From the NCBI GenBank assembly GCA_900893395.1, contig CAAHFI010163740.1:1-22169 (forward strand): a DNA stretch of 22,169 nt, read 5' to 3'. This document shows positions 12,101 to 17,590 of the stretch, one piece after another. Under the pieces are notes generated by a model. That model was not told the DNA's origin, did no database searches, and saw only the letters and a list, made by a program, of their open reading frames with translations. Position 1 is the stretch's first letter. Each line of letters begins with the position of its first letter. The position numbers and the translations under genes were made by a program. This DNA is from Euglena gracilis. Taxonomy: Eukaryota > Euglenozoa > Euglenophyceae > Euglenales > Euglenaceae.

Positions 12101-12281
12101 TGAGCTCCACGCACCGCCGGTGCCCCGGAGACCTTCCCTGGCTGGCGGCGTGGAGGGGCGTCTCGCCATTCTTGTCGTGGGCGTCCACAGCGAGCCGGTG
12201 TTCCAGCAACACCTTCAGCAGGGCATCGTTCCCGAGGGCTGCGGCGACGTGGAGCGCAGTCCCCGCGTGTCGGGGGCAGGC
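4..12281 (-). CDS. Multi-exon ankyrin-repeat plus coiled-coil protein gene (span, 3' incomplete)
   Basis: This is the overall gene model and the exons are listed separately. Reading 5' to 3' on the minus strand, two exons carry ankyrin repeats (GTALHVAA, GETPLHAA, GADVTVRN). They are followed by a linker and at least eleven exons of heptad-rich Gln/Glu/Leu/Arg sequence. Introns start GT and end AG, and codon phase agrees at most coil junctions (1-1, 1-1, 1-2, 2-1, 1-2, 2-2 and 1-1 among the last exons). That is strong support for a real transcript. By family knowledge, ankyrin stacks bind protein partners and long coiled coils form dimers or filaments, so a cytoplasmic scaffold is inferred. 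There is no signal peptide or membrane segment in the visible part. The first visible ankyrin exon lacks an obvious start, so the 5' end may lie upstream, and the last exon donor at bases 2-3 shows that the gene runs past the window. I cannot name an orthologue. Confidence 0.8.
106..835. other. Intron, no gene content seen
   Basis: This is an intron of about 730 bases between the last two visible coil exons, A/T-rich on average with short homopolymers. Short open frames on either strand have no recognisable domain or composition bias. No RNA gene or clear repeat was seen. Confidence 0.6.
836..951 (-). CDS. Exon: coiled-coil cassette copy 4
   Basis: This exon encodes LHLPRETFSEMERQASVKET, then EISKLRDMLEEERLQALR, which is 38 codons aligning without gaps to the exon at 2082. 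The donor is CTCCGGG/GTGTGT (phase 1) and the acceptor CCTCAG/TG. The frame changes at CTCCGGACATG (plus 872-873), where one further G would give KLRDMLEEER, the expected cassette sequence. So this is a third single-base break in the coil exons at a short homopolymer. The phase to the next exon is right (G + AC gives Asp). Confidence 0.7.
1268..1379 (-). CDS. Exon: coiled-coil cassette copy 3
   Basis: This exon encodes SSGLQHAVRELERQGLQKDI, then EIAKLRAITEDSREERT. It aligns with the 38-codon cassette (ELERQGLQKDIEIAKL against DIERQALHKDGEVMKL) but stops one codon short. Of the two nested acceptors, GGCAGAG/GTCC gives the phase-2 junction that completes Arg from the previous exon. The donor GCACA/GTACGA leaves phase 0, unlike the phase 1 of the other cassette copies, so its end is less certain. 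The next exon asks for phase 1, so an intervening small exon or an indel may be missed. Confidence 0.72.
1469..1622. repeat. (CA/CG)n imperfect microsatellite
   Basis: This is about 150 bases of alternating purine-pyrimidine DNA (CACACA mixed with CGCGCA and CACGCA) in the intron between the exons at 1680 and 1268. The alternating CG/CA steps are Z-DNA-prone. All reading frames here are open only because the repeat lacks stops, so the long overlapping ORFs are artefacts. Confidence 0.95.
1680..1779 (-). CDS. Exon: coiled coil, Gln-rich
   Basis: This exon encodes ERQQQQAVRQLEAQLQERQA, then EVLKVEAAQQDLR across the junction. The acceptor ACCGCAG/CG (prior phase 1) and donor CTCAG/GTACCG (phase 2) are consensus-like and agree with both neighbours. 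Reading on past the donor meets the (CA/CG)n microsatellite, which marks intron. A CTG/CAG-rich stretch encodes the QQQQ run. Confidence 0.82.
2082..2197 (-). CDS. Exon: coiled-coil cassette copy 2 (reference copy)
   Basis: This exon encodes exactly 38 complete codons, DRELRRTLLDIERQALHKDG then EVMKLKAQLQDERCRAAE, with one leading and one trailing base (116 bases, phase 2 to 1). The acceptor CCCACAG/AG and donor CCGAAG/GTTTGC are both good and the frame is intact. It aligns residue for residue, without gaps, with the exon at 836-951 (xxxERQxxxKxxExxKLxxxLxxER). That exon has the same 38 codons, so the two look like products of exon duplication. Confidence 0.85.
2431..2516. repeat. GT microsatellite followed by TGGG repeat
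   Basis: A (GT)n stretch at 2431-2463 and a (GGGT)n-like stretch at 2480-2516 on the plus strand lie within about 100 bases of the donor at 2531-2532. Eight or so G triplets in under 40 bases make this a potential G-quadruplex on the template strand of the gene. The transcript itself would be C-rich here. Confidence 0.9.
2533..2650 (-). CDS. Exon: coiled coil, Gln-rich
   Basis: This exon encodes QCQLLEQLQALQVQNVEAQS, then RLQLLQAQNTSNRTSGSR. The acceptor CCCGCAG/AG (prior phase 1) and donor CAGAAG/GTGTTT (phase 2) both match the neighbours and the frame is intact. It is strongly Leu/Gln heptad sequence that becomes Ser/Asn/Thr-rich near the end, a likely stutter in the rod. A GT and then a TGGG microsatellite sits a few bases beyond the donor. 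Confidence 0.8.
2763..2889 (-). CDS. Exon: coiled coil
   Basis: This exon encodes SQEMLDFREALAEMEDRCNQ, then ENAELAQARRALDDERQRAG plus E. The acceptor is CTGGCAG/GC (prior phase 1) and the donor is GGGGAAG/GTCCGG (phase 1). Flanking phases demand 126 bases and 127 are present. The frame changes inside an A-rich run (plus 2822-2829), where one A too many separates MEDRCNQ from ENAELAQ. The two halves are both excellent heptad sequence, so the break is most likely a base-calling or assembly indel. The DDERQRAGE end aligns with QDERCRAAE of the exon at 2082. Confidence 0.75.
3177..3286 (-). CDS. Exon: coiled-coil cassette copy 1
   Basis: This exon encodes LQQAFCDFEAPQ, then LSAKDAEIAALKQRLQEESQ and RVEC. 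The acceptor CATCAG/AG (prior phase 1) and donor AATGCA/GTGTGT (phase 1) fit both neighbours. The part from KD to the exon end is 19 residues, exactly as in the cassette copies at 2082 and 836. The N-terminal part lies one frame off. The break is at the five-base C run (plus 3252-3256), and one more C would make the frame continuous and the length 111 as the phases require. An alternative is that GCCCCCAG/CTC is the real acceptor and the first part is intron, but then the phase to the previous exon fails. Confidence 0.68.
3539..3656 (-). CDS. Exon: coiled coil
   Basis: This exon encodes 39 codons reading ERTLQDTVTMQQLSVELVQL, then QAEVVTKADALRYADQQAQ. Core Leu/Val/Met residues fall at heptad spacing. 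The acceptor CCTGCCAG/GAG starts in phase 0 and the donor CCCAGG/GTGTGT ends in phase 1, which joins cleanly to the next exon (AQ + E + LQQAF). The TKADAL segment corresponds to the KD.E part of the repeated cassette but is more diverged than the other copies. Confidence 0.72.
3762..3817 (-). CDS. Exon: coiled coil, 3' edge uncertain
   Basis: This short exon encodes STEIARLALELTRRQGAR. The EIARLALELTRRQ stretch aligns with the C-terminal half of the cassette seen in later exons (EIAALKQRLQEES, EIAKLRAITEDSR). The acceptor CCCCCAG/AGCACG follows a long C tract and starts in phase 0, matching the preceding exon. The donor is poor: AGGCC/GTCGCT (phase 2) was taken, but the following exon starts in phase 0. 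The true end may lie at a non-consensus site or be disturbed by an indel. The downstream intron is about 105 bases and includes a run of eleven or so C/G pairs and a small GTCAGGAG repeat. Confidence 0.55.
3818..4326. other. Intron, no gene content seen
   Basis: A/T-rich intron between the coil exons at 4327 and 3762, with poly-A tracts and no repeats of note. Open frames here are short and featureless. Confidence 0.55.
4327..4439 (-). CDS. Exon: coiled coil
   Basis: This exon encodes 37 codons (PYKREEQLELDMEALKARIR, then CLEQESALGSSSSISRQ). The acceptor TTTCGCAG/GC leaves two leading bases and the donor GGCAG/GTCTGC ends in phase 0. The LELDMEALKARIRCLEQE core fits heptad spacing with Leu/Met/Ile at core positions, followed by a Ser-rich break. 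It joins in phase to the next exon (SISRQ then STEIARLALEL). Its base composition is less GC-rich than the other exons. Confidence 0.7.
4918..4979. repeat. Tandem pair of hairpins
   Basis: The first hairpin is perfect: arms of 15 bases (AGGATGTCCACAGAG and its complement, 4918-4932 and 4936-4950) around a TTG loop. An almost identical hairpin follows at 4952-4979, with one inserted T in the second arm. Both share the core ATGTCCACAGAGTTGCTCT. It lies in the intron between the exons at 5133 and 4439. There is no terminator role in this eukaryotic context; it is likely the residue of a foldback element. Confidence 0.9.
5133..5252 (-). CDS. Exon: start of coiled-coil region
   Basis: This exon encodes 40 codons including AQMDWDWIKKSLAERTITLD and RERGAVQPQGSDLQRSSTHS. 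The acceptor CTTTCAG/GCACAA is strong. The donor ACTCG/GTGTGT gives phase 0, but the next exon begins with two leading bases and therefore asks for phase 1. A donor four bases further (GGTGT/GTGCGC, low end 5129) would satisfy that. The charged KKSLAERTITLDRER part has coil character, while the tail is polar. The patch is very GC-rich. An in-frame ATG lies at 5244-5246, so a transcript starting here would give a coil-only form, but I see no promoter evidence for one. Confidence 0.6.
5984..6165 (-). CDS. Tentative linker exon
   Basis: This is an open stretch of about 60 codons rich in Ser, Lys and Pro (NPSAHPTDSKSQALPKRS, then QTLKPTSFLKADASDQVHQL). It is bounded by a good acceptor (GAGTGCAG/GG) and a good donor (GGGCAG/GTCAGG). 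The donor leaves phase 0, which fits the phase-0 start of the next exon at 5252. No known domain was recognised and the base composition is close to that of the surroundings, so this could be chance. It would form part of the flexible link between the ankyrin stack and the rod. Confidence 0.3.
7024..7129 (-). CDS. Tentative linker exon
   Basis: This is an isolated GC-rich patch open on the minus strand, encoding a basic, Ser/Pro-containing segment (DSRSRIGSGALPAQK, ASKENLHPPGTTIAASPRRR). The acceptor GCCAG/AGACTCC leaves one leading base, matching the phase-2 end of the ankyrin exon at 10172. The donor is unclear; CGCC GGCGC/GTCATC was chosen but is weak and does not match the phase of the next candidate. 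It has no recognisable domain. The composition is typical of disordered linkers between ankyrin and coil regions. The evidence is composition, one splice site and one phase match only. Confidence 0.28.
8920..9008. repeat. Small inverted-repeat unit, GGTTACCTGAGGCTCC family
   Basis: The left arm reads AATTTTGGTTACCTGAGG. The right arm is its approximate complement (AAGCCTCCTCATAGGAAACC, then AATTTT). An internal GGTTACCTGG repeats the core. A related copy lies about 1 kb away at 9924-10001. It resembles a very short foldback or MITE remnant. Confidence 0.65.
9039..9124. repeat. C-rich low-complexity tract
   Basis: About 85 bases of mostly C with spaced A and T (CCCACACCCTCC units and a long pure C run near 9087-9099). 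The complementary strand is G-rich and quadruplex-prone. The run length is likely uncertain in the assembly. Confidence 0.9.
9490..9528. repeat. GC-only hairpin
   Basis: An inverted repeat of GGGGGGAGGGGGCC and its near complement around a short CGCAG centre. The stem is very stable. It resembles the G-run/C-run palindromes seen at 15.4, 16.45 and 22.07 kb. Confidence 0.75.
9924..10001. repeat. Second copy of GGTTACCTGAG / GGAGCCTCCGCGG unit
   Basis: AAAATTGGTTACCTGAGCC is followed by two near-identical GGAGCCTCCGCGGAG palindromes (TGGAGCCTCCGCGGA at about 9949 and 9977). It is related to the unit at 8920-9008 and lies next to the ankyrin exon in the intron. Confidence 0.65.
10172..10328 (-). 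CDS. Exon: ankyrin repeat leading into coiled coil
   Basis: This exon continues the repeat begun in the exon at 12133-12281. SRDALAALLLQSAGADVTV plus RN completes an exact 33-residue ankyrin unit when joined after GETPLHAASQGR. It is followed by a last degenerate repeat (NSAGLSPRDVAA, then IRSLLHDAESERARTAEL). The second half lies one frame away from the first, with the change at the five-base C run (plus 10248-10252), where one extra C would restore SPRDVAA. The donor is GAGTT/GTAATG (phase 2). No AG sits directly before SRDAL. The nearest AG (giving 10309) would delete six residues of the ankyrin helix, so the 5' edge is unresolved. Confidence 0.7.
10329..12132. other. Intron between ankyrin exons
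   Basis: About 1.8 kb. The first 200 bases are GC-rich with G/C runs (for example around 10377-10388 and 10480-10515, including GGTCCGGTCCGGAC) but show no coding pattern. The rest is A/T-rich with poly-A runs and the CTGC/CTGT tract. No gene was recognised. Confidence 0.6.
11601..11710. repeat. (TGCC/TCTG)n and GGGA tetranucleotide tract
   Basis: Imperfect CTGC, CTGT and TCCG tetranucleotide repeats run to about 11680, followed by GGGA repeats at 11690-11710. This is typical microsatellite DNA in the ankyrin intron. Confidence 0.85.
12133..12281 (-). CDS. Exon: ankyrin repeats (first visible)
   Basis: This exon encodes about 50 residues with one full ankyrin repeat and the start of the next. 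It reads HAGTALHVAAALGNDALLK, then VLLEHRLAVDAHDKNG and ETPLHAASQGR. The G-TALH-AA-G and GETPLHAA signatures are diagnostic of the family. The donor is GGGAAG/GTCTCC, leaving phase 2. The chosen acceptor is GAACAG/GCC (phase 0), which has a weak pyrimidine tract, so the 5' edge is less sure than the 3' edge. No ATG is available in frame close upstream, so either an earlier exon lies further up (none recognised to the window end) or the true start is missed. The patch is sharply GC-rich against its A/T-rich flanks. Confidence 0.78.
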
Positions 12282-12688
12282 CTGTTCCCTTTCCAACCAT
12301 TCCTCGGCTGGAGTTCACAGGCATCTTCACGGACATGTTAAAACGTGTTACAAACAAGTTAAAACGTGTTACAAAACGATGATGCTTTTTTGAAGTCTGA
12401 GGCTGCTTCGAAGCATCGATCATCCTGGTGGGTATGCCATGCACGGCGGTGCTCTTGAGTCGATGGCATGGCCCTTCTTCAAGGGCAGTTATGCGCACTG
12501 CAAATTAGCAAAGGCGCAGGCAAACAAAGTACAACCAGAGTATTTGCTTCCTCCACCCAATTTTTTTGGCAGGTTGTGCCATATGGATATGGATGCCTTC
12601 CATGGTGATGTGGCCTTCATTGTTGTCACAGTGATCATTGTCATTCTGATGGTGACACAAATGAACACGGTGTTGTCCTTTAAAGCTG
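12282..12688. other. Upstream flank of first ankyrin exon; short direct repeat
   Basis: No further ankyrin-like sequence is visible. At 12337-12378 a unit beginning GTTAAAACGTGTTACAAA occurs twice in tandem (21-base period). The plus-strand frame MDMDAFHGDV near 12590 superficially resembles a Y-family polymerase motif but lacks any supporting context. No promoter element is clear enough to call. Confidence 0.5.
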
Positions 12689-12790
12689 CATGCACAGTGG
12701 CTTGTTTGACAAAAAGAGAGAAACCTCATCCTGTAGCTCTATGCACAGTGGCTTGTTTGACAAAAAGAGAGAAAACCTCATCCTGCCATT
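12689..12790. repeat. Tandem duplication of about 51 bases
   Basis: Two copies of a unit containing GCACAGTGGCTTGTTTGACA and then AAAAGAGAGAAA(A)CCTCATCCTG lie directly one after the other. They differ mainly by one A and a few end bases. On the plus strand this gives the repeated peptide HSGLFDKKRE. High similarity implies a recent duplication. Confidence 0.9.
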
Positions 12791-15386
12791 ATTTGGCAAG
12801 CATGGGCAGAAGTTTGTTGCGGCCATTAGTTCAGGAAATCCCTACCAGGAAAACACTGAGGTTGGGGCAGCATCGAACAAAAAGCCTTGCCAGGATGAGG
12901 GGTGTCCAGCAAAGCCCCAGCTGCTAATAGATGGGGTACGACTTCAGAGTGGCCATTCTCCACAGCAGCCATAAATGGTGCAGCTAGAGATCCTTGTGCA
13001 GGGTGTGGGTGGTTCCTTTCATCAGAAAGGAAAAGAAGCCTTCACTGCCTTAATGCGAAAGATAATGGTATTGGATGGCTGGGAAATGCATTGGAAAATA
13101 CGTCACATTGGGAAAATAAAATTATTCTTTCTGATCAAGAATTTGTACACACATGCCACAAATGAACGAAGCTCCACAAATGGGATGGGGTGTCTTATTA
13201 TGGGTATGTCATTTGTGCATCTGAAATTGGGGCTAAAGGGGATATAATTTGGGGGATCCAGTTTGTGCATTTTCCAAGCTCAAAAAAAAAATTGTTTTAC
13301 ATTGATGGTGCCTAAAAATTATCATACAGAGGTGCAGCTGGGTGTAGTACTTGACTTATTTGGGCAGACAGAGTCCTGAGCCAGGGATGTAATATTTTTT
13401 CATGACAGAATTTCCCATATTTTATATTATATATTTCAAATTTTATCCAGAACATCCAATACATTAGAATTAATCAATTACGACACAATAAGAAAATATA
13501 TCTTATCTATGAACAACCTTATGACACTATGAAAAATGTATACACTTGTCAAGCAGGGGTATGGCCTGAACATTCCCTTCATTTTGAATCTTGTGAGTTC
13601 TCCACTTCCAAAGGCTATTTTCCTTCCGTTTCAACCTTGAAACATTTCTTTGCACCAGCATTTCTTTATTTCAAGTTGCGACATCTCACAAATAAAGCAT
13701 GGGCCATGCCATGCCCCCTGTTAAAAAAAAAAAACTGTACACAAGGAACTCCTCTGCTTCATATTTCATCTCTTAAACTTCAAATTGTGAGTTTTTCAAT
13801 TGAAGCTGAAAGAGTATCTCTAAATGTAATTTGCTGCCCAGGATGAACCCAATTGGGATCTCCTCCTGTAAGGCATAAGAAATGCGCCCTTTTTTCTGCT
13901 TGTCAGATTCAAAAACTCTGAAAAGGCCGGGAAAAAAAAACAGAAGAAAAGTTCAATCAATGAAAGCAATTGAATACCAAGGAAATGAAATCATCAATGT
14001 GAAGTCAACGAAAGGAAATAAGGACCTTAAACTCACCCCCCGCCAAGGACCTGTAGCACTGAGGCGAAGGCCCAAATTGCTGAAATTTAGGTGCAGCCCC
14101 TTCAATCAATCAATCCCTTCGGCAGCCAAAATTCCTGAAATTTTGGGGCGATATTCGGGTGTTTTTGGGGGGGTTTATGGCAGATTTTGACCTCTTTAAA
14201 GAGCATTGCTTTGAAATTGAACGATGGATGAGAAAGAGCATGCAAAAGGTGCTGGCAATTGGTTTCTGAGGTGAAGGGAGGAGAAGATTCATGTCTTTGC
14301 CAAATTACCTCAAAGCTTGGCACTGCCCTTGCGCCCTTGGAAGTGAGTTTTGAAGAAAGTTGGGAATGGCATCCTCTTCTTTGTTCTTGCCACCTATTGT
14401 TCGTGTTTTTTTTGGAGGGTGCCAGGGTTCTAAAACTTGGCTGAAAAATGGGGGAAATTTTTTGCGGGGGGAGGGTTGGGGTGATGCTGTAGCGATTTCC
14501 CCCCTCCAAGGGGTTCTCGGATTGAACAATACCTATCAAACAAATACCTCTGCAAATTGCAGAATACCTATGCACCATCTCCCCAAAAAAGAACCTGATT
14601 CAAGAGACTCACAGACAAAATCGAATTGCAGGGAGGAAAATGTACAAAACAACCTCGGTCGATTGCCCACATCACCTTCTTTTCATCTCCTGCTGTGGCT
14701 GCATCAAACAAATGGACACTCACAGTGCTGTGAGGGCTGTGAACAGGCCAATGGTTCTCCAGGGGCAAAACATATCAACAATGCACCCACGTTCATCAAT
14801 CACAAACATTCATAAGAAGGATCCCGTACCATTTTTGGAGGGGAAACGCCTTTGTGGTCAATCATGTGCTTCCATAAAATCACTTTTAAAAAAATCTGGC
14901 CCATTCTGGCAAGCAATTATTTTTTGCCTTTTTTGCCTTTCTTGGGGGTTTGGGGAAAAACATATTGGGGTTTTTTTGGGGCTGTAAAAATCCTCCATCA
15001 AATAGGGGTTGGCACGACGAGGCAAGGGTCTGGCAAGGGGGAAGGGGTCTTTGGCATGGCAAGGGGGTCTTTCAGAGGAGGGTGCAGGCAAATCAAAAGC
15101 TTAATTGTCCCAAATTTGGGTTAGGGGCAGAAATTTTGGCCCAGCGGCCAAATTTCCGCCCAACCCAAATACAAACCCCCAACACAAAAACCCTCAAACC
15201 CCCACCGGCTTTTGATTTAGCGACCAAACATTGAACACACAACAAAAATCCAGAGAATTTACCATATCACCATGACCCCCCTTCCCCTGCCAGACCCACT
15301 TCGCCACGCTGTGCGAGTTCGCCTAGCCATTTGATTTGGTGCCAGGGATGAACAAAAAAAATGTGTCGAAAACATGTTTTTTGTTG
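12791..15386. other. Intergenic or intronic stretch, no gene recognised
   Basis: Moderately A/T-rich. Plus-strand frames at 12.9-13.25 kb (for example CAGCGWFLSSERKRSLHCLN and, further on, YYGYVICASEIGAKGDIIWG) have protein-like composition but are interrupted by stops and match no family I recognise. They may be a decayed element. A plus-strand frame of 105 codons at 13529-13846 is also unassigned. From 14 to 15.3 kb only simple sequence and G/T runs are seen. Confidence 0.45.
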
Positions 15387-15780
15387 AACCTAGGGGATTT
15401 CTTAAGCCCCCCCCCCCCGTGGGGGGGTCTAGCCTCCGGCTGCCAAAAAGCCCGCTGTCTGGAAATGAGCTGCTGGCTGGACCCCCGGGGGGTGAGGGGA
15501 GGGAGGGGGAGGTCCGGGGCTGGAGGGGGCTGGGTCGATGAAAAATAAATTTCCAAAAAAATTGCCATTTACAACATTTTGATGGATGGAGCTAGATCAA
15601 GGCTGGGGGCTGTGATGGAGAAAGCTGTGATGAGGGGGGAAAATGCAGGGATAGGTGAGCTGGGCAGCCCAGTTGGCTGGCCAGCCTGCAGCCGGGTTGG
15701 ACCCGGCTTTATTTGAGCTGCTGGCTGGCTGGACCCCCCTCCTGGGGGGGGTACCCTCCGGCTTAAGAAATCCCCTGGTT
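15387..15780. mobile_element. MITE-like non-autonomous element
   Basis: The ends are inverted repeats: AACCTAGGGGATTTCTTAAG then CC at 15387-15408, and its complement (one base shorter) at 15760-15780. Inside each end are G-run/C-run palindromes and the words CCTCCGGCT and GAGCTGCTGGCTGGACCCCC. The latter occurs in direct orientation at 15467 and, with an extra GGCT, at 15715. The size of about 395 bases and the absence of coding sequence fit a miniature inverted-repeat element. A target duplication could not be fixed with confidence and the superfamily is unknown. Confidence 0.65.
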
Positions 15781-15792
15781 GAACCCCCTGTT

Positions 15793-16445
15793 TTCTTTTG
15801 CCAAAAAAAAACACGTTGAAAAACAGGTTGTTTAAAAGCAGCTTGTCATCCATGTTTAACGCTGTTTTAACTATAAAAAAAAAATCAGCCCAAAATCGTT
15901 CTCAAAAAGCGGGGCGGATTTTGTATTTGCGGGGGGTTCATATTTGGTCAGAAAAATCATATTTAAAACAAAAATACATGTCCCAACTTCTGACCCCTTT
16001 TAAACCCAAATTCCACCATTTTTCAGTTAGGCAAAATTCTGGCATCCCAAAAGGGTCACCCAGGAGGGTGGAGCATCCAGCAGCCTGGGAAGATGAAGTG
16101 GTGATCCCACATATGAAGATAAATAGCAGAACAGATAACACTCTCATTTAAGATAGAGTCATGATTCTAGAAGGGGAATGAGTCCATGCAAAGAAGTCAT
16201 TACCCCCGCCCCTCCCGTACCAGACTGTGGCCTTCCTTTGGCTGGCCCAGACGCAAACGCAAACAAAAAGAAAATGTGAAAGGAAGGGAAAACAACCAAA
16301 AAAAATCTGATAGACAATCATATTTTCAATAATTACTTTATTGGAGAGGCACAGCCGTGCTACTCACGGGAATATGAGCTGAGGAATGTCTTTGAATCGC
16401 TGTCTAGATAGTCCAGTTCGTTTTTGAACCCCCACCACTTGTCCA
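15793..16445. other. No gene seen
   Basis: A/T-rich sequence with poly-A tracts and no recognisable domain on either strand. A few short frames (up to 117 codons at 15798-16151) lack family features. Confidence 0.5.
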
Positions 16446-16533
16446 GTTGAAAACTTCACCGGGGGGGGTCCTGGACCCCCTCTCCCCCCTCCTCTGCCGA
16501 ATCCAACAATGAACTTCACCGGTGAAGTTCACC
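16446..16533. repeat. Palindromic GGTGAAGTTCACC-type repeat with G-run
   Basis: AACTTCACCGGGGGGGGTCC, then TGGACCCCC, is followed about 60 bases on by GAACTTCACCGGTGAAGTTC, a perfect 20-base palindrome (16511-16530). Near copies occur at 20769-20803 and 22149-22169, beside the PHD-carrying element. This suggests shared transposon termini. Confidence 0.6.
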
Positions 16534-16742
16534 ACAATAGCACTTATTTTTGGCCAAAAATGTTCAAAAATGGCCGAACAACCCCCCCTACCCACCATGG
16601 CACCTGCTCAAAGAAAATTCCTACAACGCCAAAGGAAAACTGTGACCAAAAAAAACTGGGCCCCTGGAAATACAGGAAGGCATGGTGGGTGGGTCGACCC
16701 CCCCCGCCACCACAAACATTCGCCTGGGGTACTGCCTAGTCA

Positions 16743-16794
16743 ATCGACTAGTCGATCGACTAAGCAGTGCCCCTATCGACTGGTCGATCGACAA
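16743..16794. repeat. TCGAC-rich subterminal-type repeat
   Basis: Two near copies of ATCGACTAGTCGATCGACTA, at 16743-16762 and 16775-16794 (ATCGACTGGTCGATCGACAA), flank CAGTGCCCCT. Each copy is itself palindromic. Clustered short palindromes next to a CAGTG word are reminiscent of hAT-type termini, but no transposase lies nearby, so the family is uncertain. Confidence 0.6.
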
Positions 16795-17291
16795 GTCGGC
16801 CAACTGGCCACTCCAATGAAAACAAGACACAGTTATGGTATTTTCCTGTGCATTATGGCGTTCACCCGTGTGCACAAAACAACAGAGGCTCAGTTCGGAA
16901 GGGGGGCCAGGTGCGCGGATTGGCCAGGCCCGGGACCCCCCCCTCACGCAGCCACCCCCCCCCAATCCAATTCCCCCTGCCGTGCCTGACTGTCAACAAA
17001 AAAAAACCCCAAAATCCCAAAATCGCAATTCTTTCATCAAATTCGATTTTGTTCGATTTTTTTGTCATTTTTGGACAAAAAAAGGCTCAAATGGGCCGCA
17101 CAGGAATCATCAAAATTTGAGCGAAAAATGCGACAAAAATTACCAGAAAAGGAATTTTTGGACACAAAAGTCGCGATTCAACCGCGCGCCGTAACTTGGC
17201 CATCAGACCATATCTCGTTTTCCTCAAAAAAATCCATAAATTGAAGTATTTTTTGTCACAGCGTTTCTGTTCACCATTGTCCAGGCGACAA

Positions 17292-17417
17292 TTGGACCCC
17301 CCAAATTAATGCCCTGATAATCGTGAACAGGCTGTTCACAATTTACAGGGCGTTAATTGGGGGGTCCAAGTAATGCCCTGATAATCGTAAACGGGCTGTT
17401 CACGATTTACAGGGCAT
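17292..17417. repeat. Two stacked hairpins
   Basis: The first hairpin (17292-17369) pairs TTGGACCCCCCAAATTAATG, CCCTGATAAT and CGTGAACAG with CTGTTCACAATTTACAGGG and CGTTAATTGGGGGGTCCAA. The second (17371-17417) pairs ATGCCCTGATAATCGTAAAC with CTGTTCACGATTTACAGGGC. The two hairpins share sequence, so the second looks like a shortened duplicate of the first. No coding sequence is present. Confidence 0.8.
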
Positions 17418-17535
17418 GAAATTGTGAACAGGACTTTTTTGCAAAAAAAAACGGCCCAAAAACAGCCCAAAACCGTAGCGTGAAGCATGTCAACGAAATA
17501 CAGGGCAGGCGCCGGGCCTTTCTGTTTATGGTTAC

Positions 17536-17590
17536 AAATCGTGGGCTATAACCCGTATACAGGCCGTAAACGGGTTTATGCCCACAATTT
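17536..17590. repeat. Third hairpin in the cluster
   Basis: AAATCGTGGGCTATAACCCG and TATAC pair with GTAAACGGGTTTATGCCCAC and AATTT around an AGGCC centre, with a few mismatches. It is similar in style (TTTACGG, AAATCGTG) to the hairpins at 17292-17417. Confidence 0.75.

Noticed and set aside
12580-12620. MDMDAFHGDV resembling the Y-family DNA polymerase HxDMDAFF motif
   Set aside because: It is a single short word. The downstream sequence is hydrophobic repeats of Val/Ile with no palm-domain features, so it is chance.
13529-13846. 105-codon plus-strand open frame
   Set aside because: No domain, no splice context, A/T-rich chance composition and no similarity recognised.
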